Below are positions 49,665 to 58,864 of a DNA stretch of 64,000 nucleotides, one piece after another. The notes beneath the pieces were generated by a model. It was not told the origin of the DNA. It saw only the letters and a list, made by a program, of their open reading frames with translations, and ran no database searches. Every line of letters starts with the position of its first letter. The stretch's first letter is position 1. Source of the DNA: Blastochloris sulfoviridis. Its GTDB lineage: Bacteria; Pseudomonadota; Alphaproteobacteria; Rhizobiales; Xanthobacteraceae. Where the stretch lies: positions 1-64,000 of the forward strand of contig NZ_VWPL01000002.1 of assembly GCF_008630065.1 (NCBI RefSeq). Direction: 5' to 3'. Position numbers and translations under genes: made by a program.

Positions 49665-49880
49665 TCACACCGCCCGGCCGCGCAGCCGCCGCTTGGCCTG
49701 GGCTCGGGCCACGAAGGTGGCAAACGGCACCAGCAGTCCGCGCTCCCCGCCCAGCGTCGGCGGCGGCGCGTGCACGCTGCGCGCCTTCCGCGCCGCCGCC
49801 CGCCGGTCGAGCCAGATCACCTGTCCGCGCTCGGGCGGATCCGCAAACAGGGCGTCGAACCACTTTCCGGGCTGATACAT
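49665..49880 (-). CDS. Small hypothetical protein
   Basis: This 71-residue basic protein begins MYQPGKWFDALFADPPERGQ. The ATG at 49880 has AAGGA at 9 bases, and the frame shows no tandem low complexity. I do not recognise the family. It is supported by the ribosome binding site and the protein-like composition only; the upstream in-frame extension to 50120 looks non-coding. Confidence 0.5.
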   Translation of the reverse strand: MYQPGKWFDALFADPPERGQVIWLDRRAAARKARSVHAPPPTLGGERGLLVPFATFVARAQAKRRLRGRAV

Positions 49881-50062
49881 GCACGCGTTCCTTAAGTATT
49901 TACCGCTAACGCGATAGAGTAGGCGTGGTTCCGCGGGCGGCTCGCCGCAGGTCGTTGCGGCGATGCAACTGTGGGGCCGGAACGGCGTTGTCCTGAGCAA
50001 TCCGCCCTGGCGGCGGCACGCGAAGGTCATTAGTGTGTGATCAAACCGGGATCGAGGGTGCC

Positions 50063-50365
50063 ATGCGGCTCGCCAGTCTTCTTGTTTCCACCGTCGTGCT
50101 CGGCATCGCCGCGACGACACTTCTGCCGAGCGCGGCCGACGCCCAGAGCCGGCGGGCGCCGTCGCGGATCACCGTGACGAAGGACCAGTCCTATCTCTAT
50201 CCGGGCACGGCCGTTTCGGCGCGCACGGCGGCCGACTATGCGACCGACCTGCGCTTCCGCCCCGGTGTGCCGATGTCGTGGAACACCGGCCCCGGCGGCG
50301 ACGGCGGCCAGTTCAACCTGCCGCAACCGTTCGAATTGGGCGGCATCCGGCCGCTACCGTTCTGA
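50063..50365 (+). CDS. Small exported hypothetical protein
   Basis: This 100-residue protein has a clear signal peptide (MRLASLLVSTVVLGIAATT, cleavage probably after SAADA near 26). A short mature region includes KDQSYLYPGTAVSARTAADYA. A GAGGG precedes the ATG. Short secreted proteins of this design (YPG-T-V segment) occur in Rhizobiales, but the function is unknown. Confidence 0.7.
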   Translation: MRLASLLVSTVVLGIAATTLLPSAADAQSRRAPSRITVTKDQSYLYPGTAVSARTAADYATDLRFRPGVPMSWNTGPGGDGGQFNLPQPFELGGIRPLPF

Positions 50366-50380
50366 GCCTTCTTCCCCTTT

Positions 50381-50527
50381 CCCTCTCCCCTTGCGGGAGA
50401 GGGTGGTGAGACCGAGCACAGCGAGGTCGAACCGGGTGAGGGGTTGCTTCAAGCCGGCTCGATATCATCCCTCATCCGCCTCGCGATCTGAAGATCGCTC
50501 GGCACCCTCTCCCGCAAGGGGAGAGGG
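50381..50527. repeat. Intergenic repeat family A, complete copy
   Basis: Terminal 24-bp inverted repeats (50381-50404 and 50504-50527) are perfect and differ from those at 42163 by a compensated base pair (CTTGCGGG with CCCGCAAG). It lies between convergent genes, 53 bp before the leuB stop. Confidence 0.85.
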
Positions 50528-50580
50528 TGAGGGTCTTCCTCGGCCGAGGCCCGTTTCAAGTTCAACAGCCAGAAACCCGC

Positions 50581-51693
50581 TCACCCCGCCAGCGCGTCGA
50601 GCGCGGACAGGACGGCGTCGCCCATCGCCTTGGTGCCGACCGTCGCCTGGCCCGGCGCGGCGATGTCGGCGGTGCGCAGGCCGCTTGCCAGCACATTGGC
50701 GGTGGCCTGGTCGAGCAGGTCGGCGGCGTCGGTGAGATTGAACGAATAGCGCAGCGCCATGCCGAACGAGCCGATCATGGCCAGCGGGTTGGCGAGGCCC
50801 TTGCCGGCGATGTCGGGCGCCGAGCCGTGCACCGGCTCGTAGAGCGCCTTGCGCTTGCCGGTCGCCGGATTGGCCTCGCCGAGCGAGGCGGAGGGCAGCA
50901 TGCCGAGCGAGCCGGTCAGCATCGCCGCGATGTCCGACAGCATGTCGCCGAACAGATTGTCGCAGACGATGACGTCGAACTGCTTGGGCCGGCGCACGAG
51001 CTGCATGCCGCAGGCGTCGGCGAGCTGGTGCTCCAGCTCCACGTCCGGGTATTCGCGCGTGTGGACGGCGGTGACCACCTCGTTCCACAACAGGCCCGAC
51101 TTCATGACGTTGCGTTTCTCGGTCGAGGTCACCTTGTTGCGGCGCTTCCGGGCGAGGTCGAAGGCGACGCGGGCGATGCGCTCGATCTCGTAGGTGTCGT
51201 AGACCTGCGTGTCGATGGCGCGCTTCTGACCGTTGCCGAGGTCGGTGATGGTCTTGGGCTCGCCGAAATAGACGCCGCCGGTGAGCTCGCGCACGATCAT
51301 GATGTCGAGGCCCTCGACCAGATCGCGCTTCAGCGAGGAGGACTCGGCCAAGGCCGGATAGCAGATCGCCGGGCGCAGATTGGCGAACAGGCCGAGATCC
51401 TTGCGCAGGCGCAGCAGGCCGGCCTCGGGGCGCACCTCATAGGGCACGCCGTCCCACTTCGGCCCGCCGACCGCGCCGAACAGCACGGCATCGGCGGCAT
51501 GGGCCAGATCCATGGTCGAATCGGTGATGGCGACGCCGTCGGCCTCATAGGAGGAGCCGCCGACCAGCCGCTCGTCATAGTCGAAGGTGGCGATGCCGCG
51601 CGTCTCGAACCAGGCGAGCAGGCGTTTCACCTCCGCCATCACCTCGGGGCCGATCCCGTCGCCGGGCAGAAGCAGGAGCTTGAACGAAGGCAT
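50581..51693 (-). CDS. leuB: 3-isopropylmalate dehydrogenase
   Basis: LeuB (370 residues) catalyses the third step of leucine synthesis. Signatures are [16 protein letters not shown] at the start, AVGGPKWD near 75, [11 protein letters not shown] near 140, and the metal and substrate region [19 protein letters not shown] near 248-266. The C-terminal [12 protein letters not shown] ends the protein at usual length. Confidence 0.96.
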   Translation of the reverse strand: MPSFKLLLLPGDGIGPEVMAEVKRLLAWFETRGIATFDYDERLVGGSSYEADGVAITDSTMDLAHAADAVLFGAVGGPKWDGVPYEVRPEAGLLRLRKDLGLFANLRPAICYPALAESSSLKRDLVEGLDIMIVRELTGGVYFGEPKTITDLGNGQKRAIDTQVYDTYEIERIARVAFDLARKRRNKVTSTEKRNVMKSGLLWNEVVTAVHTREYPDVELEHQLADACGMQLVRRPKQFDVIVCDNLFGDMLSDIAAMLTGSLGMLPSASLGEANPATGKRKALYEPVHGSAPDIAGKGLANPLAMIGSFGMALRYSFNLTDAADLLDQATANVLASGLRTADIAAPGQATVGTKAMGDAVLSALDALAG

Positions 51694-51729
51694 GACGCAT
51701 CTCGCAGGGCTGTCAGCGGGTGTGTTGGC

Positions 51730-51840
51730 GTCATCCCGGCCGCAGCGAGGACATCTGGTCCGAGCGGAGAGCCGGGATCGTCAGCAGGTCATTTGTCTGC
51801 ATGCGGTCCCGGCTCTCGACTCCGCCTCGGCCGGGACGAC
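51730..51840. repeat. Intergenic repeat family C, copy 2
   Basis: This double-hairpin element lies upstream of leuB: GTCATCCCGGCCG ... GAGCCGGGATCGT, spacer, GCGGTCCCGGCTCTCG ... CGGCCGGGACGAC. Confidence 0.75.
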
Positions 51841-51940
51841 GAGAATGAGACGATTCCTCTAGAAGCTCGCGGGGCGGGCCGCAAGTATCAGCGCGGGCTG
51901 CACGTCACCCAGCGCTGCGGCGGCCATTTAGATTTTGTTG

Positions 51941-51989
51941 GAGCATGATGTTATCGCAAAACCGGTTCCCACTTTTGCGCATCATGCTC
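51941..51989. repeat. Intergenic repeat family B, copy 6
   Basis: GAGCATGATG and CATCATGCTC are perfect outer arms, with CGCAAAA and TTTTGCG inside and CCGGTTCCCAC at the centre. Its end overlaps the stop codon of the transglycosylase gene, so it may act as its terminator. Confidence 0.8.
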
Positions 51990-53235
51990 AGCGCCCGCGG
52001 CGGAGCGCCTCCAGCACGTCGGCGGTGGCGCGGCCGGTGACCGGCAGGCCGTTCTTATGCTGCACGGTGCGGATGGCGGCCACCGTCTGGCGGCCGATGA
52101 CGCCGTCGGCGACGCCGCCGATATCGAAGCCCGCCCGCATCAGCAGCGTCTGCAGCTCGCGCCGGCCGGCGCGGTCGAGCGGGCGCTCGCTCGTCGGCCA
52201 GGGGGTGAGGATGGGGCCGCCGCCGCGCAGCCGGTCGGCGAGGTGGCCGATCGACATGGCGTACACGATGGTGGGATTGTACCGGTAGAACGCCTCGAAA
52301 TTGCGGGTGACCAGGAAGGCCGGCCCACGCCGCCCGGCCGGCAGGATGATGGCCGACGGGGCAGCGGCCGGCAGGCCGCCGCCGGCCAGCGCCCGGCCGT
52401 CGACCCGCCGCACGCCGGCCGCCGCCCAGGCCGAGACCGGCTTGCGGGTCAGCCGCCCGGTCTGTCCCTCGGAGATGCTGTCGGGCAGCTCGACCTCGAC
52501 GCCCCAGGGCAGGCCGGCGCGCCAGCCGTTCAGCCGTACGAAATTGGCGATCGACGCCAGCACGTCCGGCACCGAGCGGGCGACGTCGCGCTTGCCGTCG
52601 TTATAGCCGTCCACCGCGACGCGGAAGAACACGGTCGGCATCAGCTGCGGCCCGCCGAACGCGCCGGCCCACGAGCCGTAAAGCGCCTCATACGGGATCT
52701 CGTTGGTGGCGGCGACCTTGAGCGCCGCGATCAGCTCGGTGCGGAAATAGTCGCGACGCCGGGGCGCGGTGCAGGCCAGCGTCGCCAGCGAGCGCACGAT
52801 GTGGCGCAGCCCCACGGTCTTGCCGTAGTCGCTCTCGATGCCCCACACCGCGACGATGGTGGTGGCCTCGACGCCGTATTTCGCCTCCAGCCGCGACAGC
52901 AGCGCGGCGTGCTCCTTCAGCAGCCGCTTGCCGTCGGCGATCTTCTCGTCATCGACCAGGGCGGCGACATAGTCCCACGCCGGGGTGCGGAACTCCGGCT
53001 GGTTCTGCAGGAAGCCGACGACGGAGGCGTCGGTCAGCAGGCCGCGGAAGGCGCGCTCCAGCACCGCGTCGGGCACGCCCTTGGCGCGCGCCTCGGCCTT
53101 GACGCCCTCGATGCAGGCGGCGGGCAGCGGCGGGCCGTCGACCGGGCCGACCGCGCGGGCGGGCGTCGAGCCGAGGAGGGTCGTGCCGAGGAGGGCGGCG
53201 ACGGCGAGCGAGGCGATGGGCGCGATTCGAACCAT
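51988..53235 (-). CDS. Lytic murein transglycosylase, MltB family
   Basis: This 415-residue protein has a signal peptide (about 1-28, LAVAALLGTTLLGSTPARA) and the MltB-type domain with catalytic Glu134 in AVWGIESDYG and GSWAGAFGGPQLMPTVF near 185-200. A C-terminal peptidoglycan-binding domain (about 355-412, LQTLLMRAGFDIGGVADGVIG ... TVQHKNGLPVTG) follows. It cleaves murein to 1,6-anhydro products in the periplasm. The stop codon lies within a family B repeat. Confidence 0.93.
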   Translation of the reverse strand: MVRIAPIASLAVAALLGTTLLGSTPARAVGPVDGPPLPAACIEGVKAEARAKGVPDAVLERAFRGLLTDASVVGFLQNQPEFRTPAWDYVAALVDDEKIADGKRLLKEHAALLSRLEAKYGVEATTIVAVWGIESDYGKTVGLRHIVRSLATLACTAPRRRDYFRTELIAALKVAATNEIPYEALYGSWAGAFGGPQLMPTVFFRVAVDGYNDGKRDVARSVPDVLASIANFVRLNGWRAGLPWGVEVELPDSISEGQTGRLTRKPVSAWAAAGVRRVDGRALAGGGLPAAAPSAIILPAGRRGPAFLVTRNFEAFYRYNPTIVYAMSIGHLADRLRGGGPILTPWPTSERPLDRAGRRELQTLLMRAGFDIGGVADGVIGRQTVAAIRTVQHKNGLPVTGRATADVLEALRRGR

Positions 53236-53317
53236 GCCCGCCAGTGTAGCGGACTGCCGGCGCTCTGCCGATCCTGGCGTGTGATGGAACGTCCGGTTGG
53301 ACCGAATGAAAACCAGA

Positions 53318-53800
53318 TCACGCCGGCCGCGGCTGCCCGGTCGCGTCGAGGCTCTCCAGCTGCTGGCGCACCCGGGCGAGGTCGGCCACGGTGTCGGCCA
53401 TGCGCTGGGCCAGCAGCGCCTGCAGCCGGCCGGCGGCGACCGGAAACCCTTCCAGCGTGCGCAGGAAGGTGTTGCGCGGGATGCGCAGCAGCGTGGTGCT
53501 CTCGCGGGCGGTGGCAGTGGCGGGGCGGCGCACTTCGGTGATCAGCGCGGTCTCGCCGAGGAGCGCGCCGGGGCCGGCCTGCACCTCCGCCTGGCCGGAC
53601 TTCAGCGCATGCTTCAGGCCGATGCTGCCGTTAACCACCACATAGGCACAGTCGGCCTCGTCGCCCTCGCGGAACAGCGTCTCGCCGGCCTTGAGGCGTT
53701 TCGTCTCGGCGCCGATCGCCAGAATGCGCAGCGTGTCGCGCCCCAGGACCTGCAGCACGGCCACCCGTTCCAGCAGCGCGACGTCGTCATCGAGAGCCAT
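53318..53800 (-). CDS. Cyclic nucleotide-binding domain protein
   Basis: This 160-residue protein has one cNMP-binding domain (about 10-120): GETLFREGDEADCAYVVVNGSI and GALLGETALITEVRRPATATA are the phosphate-binding cassette. It has no helix-turn-helix, unlike Crp/Fnr regulators. It starts 15 bp after the response regulator gene on the same strand, so the two may work together. The ligand is not determined. Confidence 0.85.
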   Translation of the reverse strand: MALDDDVALLERVAVLQVLGRDTLRILAIGAETKRLKAGETLFREGDEADCAYVVVNGSIGLKHALKSGQAEVQAGPGALLGETALITEVRRPATATARESTTLLRIPRNTFLRTLEGFPVAAGRLQALLAQRMADTVADLARVRQQLESLDATGQPRPA

Positions 53801-53815
53801 CGGCCAGCCGAACCG

Positions 53816-54514
53816 TCATGGAATGAGCTTGTACCCGCCGCCCTCGGTCACCAGGAGCTGCGCATTGCCCGGATCCGTCTCGATCTTCTGGCGCAGCCGG
53901 TAGATGTGGGTTTCGAGTGTGTGGGTGGTGACGCCGGAATTGTAGCCCCAGACCTCCGACAGCAGCACGTCCCGCGCCACCGGCTTCAGGTCGGCCCGGT
54001 AGAGATAGCGCAGGATTGCCGTCTCCTTCTCGGTCAGCCGGATCTTGGAGCCCTTGGCATTGACCAGCAGCTTCTGGCTCGGCCGGAAGCTGTAGGGGCC
54101 GACGGTGAACACCGCGTCCTCGCTGGCGTCGTGCTGGCGCAGCTGGGCGCGGATGCGCGCCAGCAGCACCGCGAAGCGGAACGGCTTCACCACATAGTCG
54201 TTGGCGCCCGCCTCCAGGCCGAGAATGGTGTCCGAATCCGCGTCGTGGCCGGTGAGCATGATGACCGGCGACTTGAACCCGGCCTGGCGCAGCTCCCGCA
54301 CCGCCTCGCGGCCGTCCATGTCCGGCAGGCCGACATCCATGATCACCAAATCGATGTGGCCGGCCTTGGCGGCCTCGATGCCGGCCCGGGCGGTCTCGGT
54401 GGCGATGGTCTCGAATTCCTTGTGCAGGTCGAGCTGTTCGACCAGCGCCGTGCGCAGATCCTCGTCGTCGTCAACCACGAGGATCTTGCGCGAGCCCGAT
54501 ATGGTCGTACTCAT
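53816..54514 (-). CDS. OmpR/PhoB-type response regulator
   Basis: This 232-residue regulator has a receiver domain (about 9-125) with KILVVDDDEDLRTAL, phosphoacceptor Asp in DLVIMDVGLPDMDG near 60 and YVVKPFRF near 110. A winged-helix domain (about 135-230) includes LTEKETAILRYL and THTLETHIYRLRQKIE. No histidine kinase is adjacent. The ATG at 54514 removes a long upstream extension that crosses the divergent gene. Confidence 0.92.
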   Translation of the reverse strand: MSTTISGSRKILVVDDDEDLRTALVEQLDLHKEFETIATETARAGIEAAKAGHIDLVIMDVGLPDMDGREAVRELRQAGFKSPVIMLTGHDADSDTILGLEAGANDYVVKPFRFAVLLARIRAQLRQHDASEDAVFTVGPYSFRPSQKLLVNAKGSKIRLTEKETAILRYLYRADLKPVARDVLLSEVWGYNSGVTTHTLETHIYRLRQKIETDPGNAQLLVTEGGGYKLIP

Positions 54515-54682
54515 GGTGCGGCTCTTCTTGCGTTGTGCGGCTCTTCTTGCGTTTCTTCCCGTCGGTCGCGCCGGCGTCCATGATCGGCCGCGACCTCGAC
54601 CTGTGTGTCGCGGACGATAAGCTGCCGGAGCCGGAGCGCAAGCGGAACCGCGCTGAGGGACGATGTTCAGGCCTGGATAATC

Positions 54683-55216
54683 ATGATCATGACGAGCCTG
54701 AGCCGCATCCGGGTGGTCCGGCGCCCCGGCTGCGGCACCAAGGGGCTGCTGTTCGCCGGCGGCCGCGCCATCCGCTGCGCACTCGGCCGCACCGGCATCC
54801 GCGCCCTCAAGCGCGAGGGCGACGGGGCGACGCCGGCCGGCCGGTTCCCGTTCGGCCGGGCATGGTGGCGGGCCGACCGCGGCCCACAGCCTGGAGGTAA
54901 CTTGCGACGACGGCGCATCCGCCGCGACGACGGCTGGTGCGACCAGCCGGGTGCTGCCGCCTACAACCGGCCGGTCCGCCTGCCCTGCCGCGCGAGCCAC
55001 GAGGAGATGTGGCGGGCGGACGGGCTCTACGACCTCGTGGTCGAGATCGGCTGGAACATGTCGCCCCGCCGCGGCCGGCGCGGCAGCGCCATCTTCCTGC
55101 ACGCCGCCCGCCCCGGGTTCGAGCCGACCGCCGGCTGCGTCGCGCTGGCCCCGGCCGAGCTGCGCCGGCTGGTCGCCCGGCTCGGGCCGCGGACCCGGCT
55201 CGTCGTTTGCCCGTGA
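54683..55216 (+). CDS. L,D-transpeptidase (YkuD) family protein
   Basis: This 177-residue protein has a YkuD domain: KREGDGATPAGRFPFG near 43 and the catalytic region IFLHAARPGFEPTAGCVAL near 138-156 with the active Cys in TAGCVAL. Members of this short class lack an obvious signal peptide. It is predicted to cross-link or anchor peptidoglycan. ATGs at 54683 and 54689 are both possible. The stop overlaps the GTG of the PAP2 gene. Confidence 0.85.
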   Translation: MIMTSLSRIRVVRRPGCGTKGLLFAGGRAIRCALGRTGIRALKREGDGATPAGRFPFGRAWWRADRGPQPGGNLRRRRIRRDDGWCDQPGAAAYNRPVRLPCRASHEEMWRADGLYDLVVEIGWNMSPRRGRRGSAIFLHAARPGFEPTAGCVALAPAELRRLVARLGPRTRLVVCP

Positions 55217-55899
55217 CCGCCCGCGCCCGCCTGACGCTGCTGTTTGCGGTCCTCGGGGTCGTCGCCGTGCTCGGGGTATGGCCGGGGCTCGATCTCGCCG
55301 TCTCGGCGGCGGCGTTCGATCCCGCCGCGGGCCGCTTTCCCGCCGCCGCCGACCCGGCGCTGAAGGGGTTGCGCGAGGTCTTTCGCATCCTGCCGCATCT
55401 GATCTTCTGGCCGGCGCTGGTCGCACTGATCGTGGCGGCGCTGCGCCCGTCGCTGCGCCTGCCGCGCCGGGCGCTGATCTTTCTGGTCGCGACCTTCGCG
55501 CTCGGCCCCGGCCTGATCGTCAATGGCGTGGTCAAGACCGCCTGGGACCGGCCGCGGCCGCGCGACGTCGCGACCTTCGGCGGGGCGGCGCCGTTCCAGC
55601 CCTGGTGGCAGCCGGGGACGGGCTGGTTCGCCAACCGTTCGTTCGTCTCGGGGGAGGCTGCGTCCTCGGCCTGGATGCTGGCGCCGGCGGCGCTCACGCC
55701 GCCGCCGTGGCGGGCGCTCGCGCTGGCCGGTGCCGCAAGCTATGCCGCCGCCACCGCGGTCTTGCGGGTGGTGTTCGGCGCCCACTTCCTGTCCGACGTG
55801 CTGCTCGGCGCGCTGGTGTCGCTCACGGTCGTCTGGGCCGGCTGGCGCTGGTACCGCCGGGCCGCGGCGGGCGCGCTTGGCAGCGCGGAAGGGCGCTGA
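55213..55899 (+). CDS. PAP2 family phosphatase with variant active site
   Basis: This 228-residue protein has about six membrane segments and a PAP2 domain. Motif 1 KTAWDRPRP (about 109-117) and motif 3 [11 protein letters not shown] (R-x5-H-x3-D, near 183-193) are intact. Motif 2 reads SFVSGEAAS, so the usual SGH histidine is Glu. Lipid phosphatases of the LpxE/LpxF type belong here, but the substitution makes activity uncertain. The GTG start overlaps the L,D-transpeptidase stop, suggesting a shared envelope role. Confidence 0.85.
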   Translation: MTARARLTLLFAVLGVVAVLGVWPGLDLAVSAAAFDPAAGRFPAAADPALKGLREVFRILPHLIFWPALVALIVAALRPSLRLPRRALIFLVATFALGPGLIVNGVVKTAWDRPRPRDVATFGGAAPFQPWWQPGTGWFANRSFVSGEAASSAWMLAPAALTPPPWRALALAGAASYAAATAVLRVVFGAHFLSDVLLGALVSLTVVWAGWRWYRRAAAGALGSAEGR

Positions 55900-55954
55900 T
55901 ACACCGCGCGCGATATTTGGGGGCAAAACGCCCATTCCTCCGGAGTGCATCGAG

Positions 55955-57187
55955 ATGCCGAAAGGCGACGTGAAGAAGGTGGTGCTCGCCTATTCGGGCG
56001 GGCTCGACACCTCGATCATCCTGAAATGGCTGCAGACCACCTACGCTTGCGAGGTGGTGACCTTCACCGCCGACTTGGGCCAGGGCGAGGAGCTGGAGCC
56101 GGCCCGGAGCAAGGCGCTGCTGCTCGGCATCAAGCCGGACAACATCTTCATCGAGGACCTGCGCGAGGAGTTCGTGCGGGACTACGTGTTCCCGATGTTC
56201 CGCGCCAACGCCCAGTACGAGGGGCTCTACCTGCTCGGCACCTCGATCGCCCGGCCGCTGATCGCCAAGCGCCAGATCGAGATCGCCCGCCAGGTCGGCG
56301 CCGACGCGGTGTGCCACGGCGCCACCGGCAAGGGCAACGATCAGGTCCGCTTCGAGCTGACCTATTACGCGCTCGAGCCCAACATCAAGATCATCGCGCC
56401 GTGGCGCGAGTGGGACCTCACCTCGCGCACCAAGCTGATCGAGTTCGCCGAACAGCACCAGATCCCGATCGCCAAGGACAAGCGCGGCGAGGCGCCGTTC
56501 TCGGTCGATGCCAACCTGCTACACACCTCGTCCGAGGGCAAGGTGCTGGAGGATCCGGCGCTCGAGGTGCCCGACTACGTCTTCTCGCGCACGCTGAGCC
56601 CCGAGCAGGCGCCCGATACCCCGACCTACGTCACCATCGGCTTCGAGAAGGGCGATGCGGTCTTGATCGATGGCGTTGCGCTGTCGCCGGCGGCGCTGCT
56701 CACCAAGCTCAACGAGCTCGGCCGCGCCAACGGCATCGGCCGGCTCGATCTGGTCGAGAACCGCTTCGTCGGCATGAAGAGCCGCGGCATGTACGAGACG
56801 CCGGGCGGTACCATCCTGTTGCTCGCCCATCGCGGCATCGAGAGCATCACGCTGGACCGCGGCGCCGCCCACCTCAAGGATGAGCTGATGCCGCGCTATG
56901 CCGAGCTGATCTACAACGGCTTCTGGTATTCGCCCGAGCGCGAGATGCTGCAGGCCTTGATCGACAAGAGCCAGGAGATGGTCACCGGCTGGGTGCGCCT
57001 GAAGCTCTACAAGGGCGGCGTCCACATCGTCGGCCGCGACAGCCCGTATTCGCTCTACGACCAGGATCTGGTGACGTTCGAGGAAGGGGCGGTCGCCTAC
57101 GACCACCGCGACGCCGCCGGCTTCATCCGCCTCAACGCCCTGCGCCTGCGGACGTACGGGGCGAGGAAGCGGAAGCTGGGGAACTGA
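55955..57187 (+). CDS. argG: Argininosuccinate synthase
   Basis: ArgG (410 residues) joins citrulline and aspartate using ATP. The PP-loop [17 protein letters not shown] opens the protein; [19 protein letters not shown] near 116-134 and [16 protein letters not shown] near 357 are canonical. The ATG at 55955 gives the family length. A family C repeat and an intrinsic terminator follow. Confidence 0.97.
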   Translation: MPKGDVKKVVLAYSGGLDTSIILKWLQTTYACEVVTFTADLGQGEELEPARSKALLLGIKPDNIFIEDLREEFVRDYVFPMFRANAQYEGLYLLGTSIARPLIAKRQIEIARQVGADAVCHGATGKGNDQVRFELTYYALEPNIKIIAPWREWDLTSRTKLIEFAEQHQIPIAKDKRGEAPFSVDANLLHTSSEGKVLEDPALEVPDYVFSRTLSPEQAPDTPTYVTIGFEKGDAVLIDGVALSPAALLTKLNELGRANGIGRLDLVENRFVGMKSRGMYETPGGTILLLAHRGIESITLDRGAAHLKDELMPRYAELIYNGFWYSPEREMLQALIDKSQEMVTGWVRLKLYKGGVHIVGRDSPYSLYDQDLVTFEEGAVAYDHRDAAGFIRLNALRLRTYGARKRKLGN

Positions 57188-57205
57188 GGCCAGTCATTCC
57201 GGTCT

Positions 57206-57311
57206 CGTCGCCCCGGCCAAGCGGCGCAGCCGCGCGAGCCGGGGCCGTGACCCGAATGGGATCCCTTTCCTGCAGACGGTCCCGGGTCTCGCTCCGCTCG
57301 CCCGGGACGAC
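57206..57311. repeat. Intergenic repeat family C, copy 3
   Basis: CGTCGCCCCGGCC ... GAGCCGGGGCCGT and CCTGCAGACGGTCCCGGGTC ... GCCCGGGACGAC form two adjacent hairpins between argG and the DUF1674 gene. Confidence 0.75.
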
Positions 57312-57326
57312 AGGAAACCGACGCTC

Positions 57327-57354
57327 AAAGAGCCGGGCAGCGCCTGGCTCTTTT
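57327..57354 (+). terminator. Intrinsic terminator of argG
   Basis: AAAGAGCC pairs with GGCTCTTT, inner GGC with GCC, and the stem runs into TTTT. It is a textbook Rho-independent terminator, close to the end of the convergent DUF1674 gene. Confidence 0.8.
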
Positions 57355-57364
57355 GCTGTGGCGC

Positions 57365-57586
57365 TCAAAAATCCGCCGCGATCCCCTTGATCTCCCAGTC
57401 GCCGTAGCGGACGGGTTCGAGCCCGCCGCGGCCGTGGTGCTCGGGCGGCAGTCTGGCGGCGGCGTCGATGGCGGCGCGGCGCGCGGCGGCTTCCGCCAAG
57501 GCGCGCTGGGCGGCCGGCGGCAATTCGCGTTTCGAGTCCAATTGCTTGGCCTCGGCTTGCGGTGCGTTGACTGGCGTTTCGGTCAT
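57365..57586 (-). CDS. DUF1674 / SDHAF4-like succinate dehydrogenase assembly factor
   Basis: This 73-residue protein ends in [20 protein letters not shown], the DUF1674 signature shared with mitochondrial SDHAF4, which helps flavinated SdhA join SdhB. An Ala-rich helix precedes it. The ATG at 57586 gives the family length. It is convergent with argG and divergent from htpX. Confidence 0.88.
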   Translation of the reverse strand: MTETPVNAPQAEAKQLDSKRELPPAAQRALAEAAARRAAIDAAARLPPEHHGRGGLEPVRYGDWEIKGIAADF

Positions 57587-57803
57587 GCCCGCACCATGGC
57601 GCGGCTTCACCCGCCGGGCAAGACCGGCGGCGAACCGCCTGGGTGCCTCGTCCCGCCCCAGACGTTTCGCCGGATGCCTGCGTCTCGCCGGCGCGAGAGT
57701 CTTGCCTATGCGGGAGTCTTGCCGGTGCAATCGTGCTCCCCCATCTTGTTGGCAGTCCGCGCCTTCAGCCGGAGACGGGGCGTGTCCCCGCGGGAGGAGA
57801 CCG

Positions 57804-58763
57804 ATGAATTATCTGAAGACCGCCATTCTGCTTGCCGGCATGACCGCGCTGTTCATGGCGGTGGGAGCCATGATCGGCGGCCAGCAGGGCATGATCGTCG
57901 CGCTCGTCGTTGCTGCGGCCACCAATCTGTTTGCCTACTGGAACTCGGACAAGATGGTCCTGAGCATGTACAACGCTCAGGAGGTGGACGAGCACACGGC
58001 GCCCGATTTCGTCGCCATGATCGCCGAGCTGTCGCAGCGGGCCGGGCTGCCGATGCCGCGCGTCTACATCATCGACAATCCGCAGCCCAACGCGTTCGCC
58101 ACCGGCCGCAACCCGCAGAACGCGGCGGTGGCCGCCACCACCGGCCTGATCAACAGCCTGTCGCCGGAGGAGGTGGCCGGCGTGATGGCGCACGAGCTGG
58201 CGCACATCAAGAACCGCGACACGCTGACCATGACCATCACCGCAACTCTTGCCGGTGCAGTGTCGATGCTGGCCAATTTCGGCTTGTTCTTCGGCGGAAG
58301 CCGCGACAACAATTCGCCGTTCGGTTTCATCGGCGTCATTCTGATGGCGATCCTGGCGCCGATGGCGGCGATGATCGTGCAGATGGCGATCTCGCGCTCG
58401 CGCGAATACGAGGCCGACCGGCTCGGCGCCGAGATCGTCGGCCGGCCGCTGTGGCTGGCCTCGGCGCTGAACCGCATCTCCGGCGCCGCCCACCAGATCG
58501 AGAACTACGAGGCCGAGCGCAACCCGGCCACCGCCCACATGTTCATCATCAACCCGCTGTCGGGGGCGCGGATGGACAATCTGTTCTCGACCCACCCCGC
58601 GACCGAGAACCGCATCGCCGCGCTGCAGGACCTCGATGCCGATATGCGCGCCCATGGCGACCCGCGCCTGTTCAGCGGGTCCGCCGGGCGGGCCGGGGCG
58701 CTGTTCGGCGGTGGCTCGGTGCCGGGCGCCGGTCCGGGCCGCCGCGGCGGGCCGTGGGGGTGA
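57804..58763 (+). CDS. htpX: Protease HtpX homologue
   Basis: This 319-residue membrane zinc protease degrades damaged membrane proteins. It has membrane spans at about 5-22, 30-46, 145-165 and 175-195, the zinc motif HELAH at residues 130-134 and [15 protein letters not shown] near 199 with the third ligand. A strong ribosome binding site GGGAGGAG precedes the ATG. The Gly-rich C-terminal tail is typical of alphaproteobacteria. Confidence 0.95.
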   Translation: MNYLKTAILLAGMTALFMAVGAMIGGQQGMIVALVVAAATNLFAYWNSDKMVLSMYNAQEVDEHTAPDFVAMIAELSQRAGLPMPRVYIIDNPQPNAFATGRNPQNAAVAATTGLINSLSPEEVAGVMAHELAHIKNRDTLTMTITATLAGAVSMLANFGLFFGGSRDNNSPFGFIGVILMAILAPMAAMIVQMAISRSREYEADRLGAEIVGRPLWLASALNRISGAAHQIENYEAERNPATAHMFIINPLSGARMDNLFSTHPATENRIAALQDLDADMRAHGDPRLFSGSAGRAGALFGGGSVPGAGPGRRGGPWG

Positions 58764-58770
58764 TACCGGG

Positions 58771-58809
58771 TGTCGTCCCGGACGGACGCGACGCCTCCGC
58801 CCGGGACGA
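58771..58809. repeat. Minimal family C hairpin after htpX
   Basis: GTCGTCCCGG and CCGGGACGAC are perfect arms of a single hairpin that shares its outer sequence with family C. It lies 8 bp after htpX and probably serves as terminator. Confidence 0.6.
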
Positions 58810-58864
58810 CGGCTGACGGTGCCGGTGCGTGCAATGGGCCGGCAAGTGCGCTAATCGCCGGGGT

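Noticed and set aside
54645-54669. Possible EcfG promoter before the L,D-transpeptidase
   Set aside because: The spacing is N15 and the -10 reads TGTT; the leader would be only a few bases.
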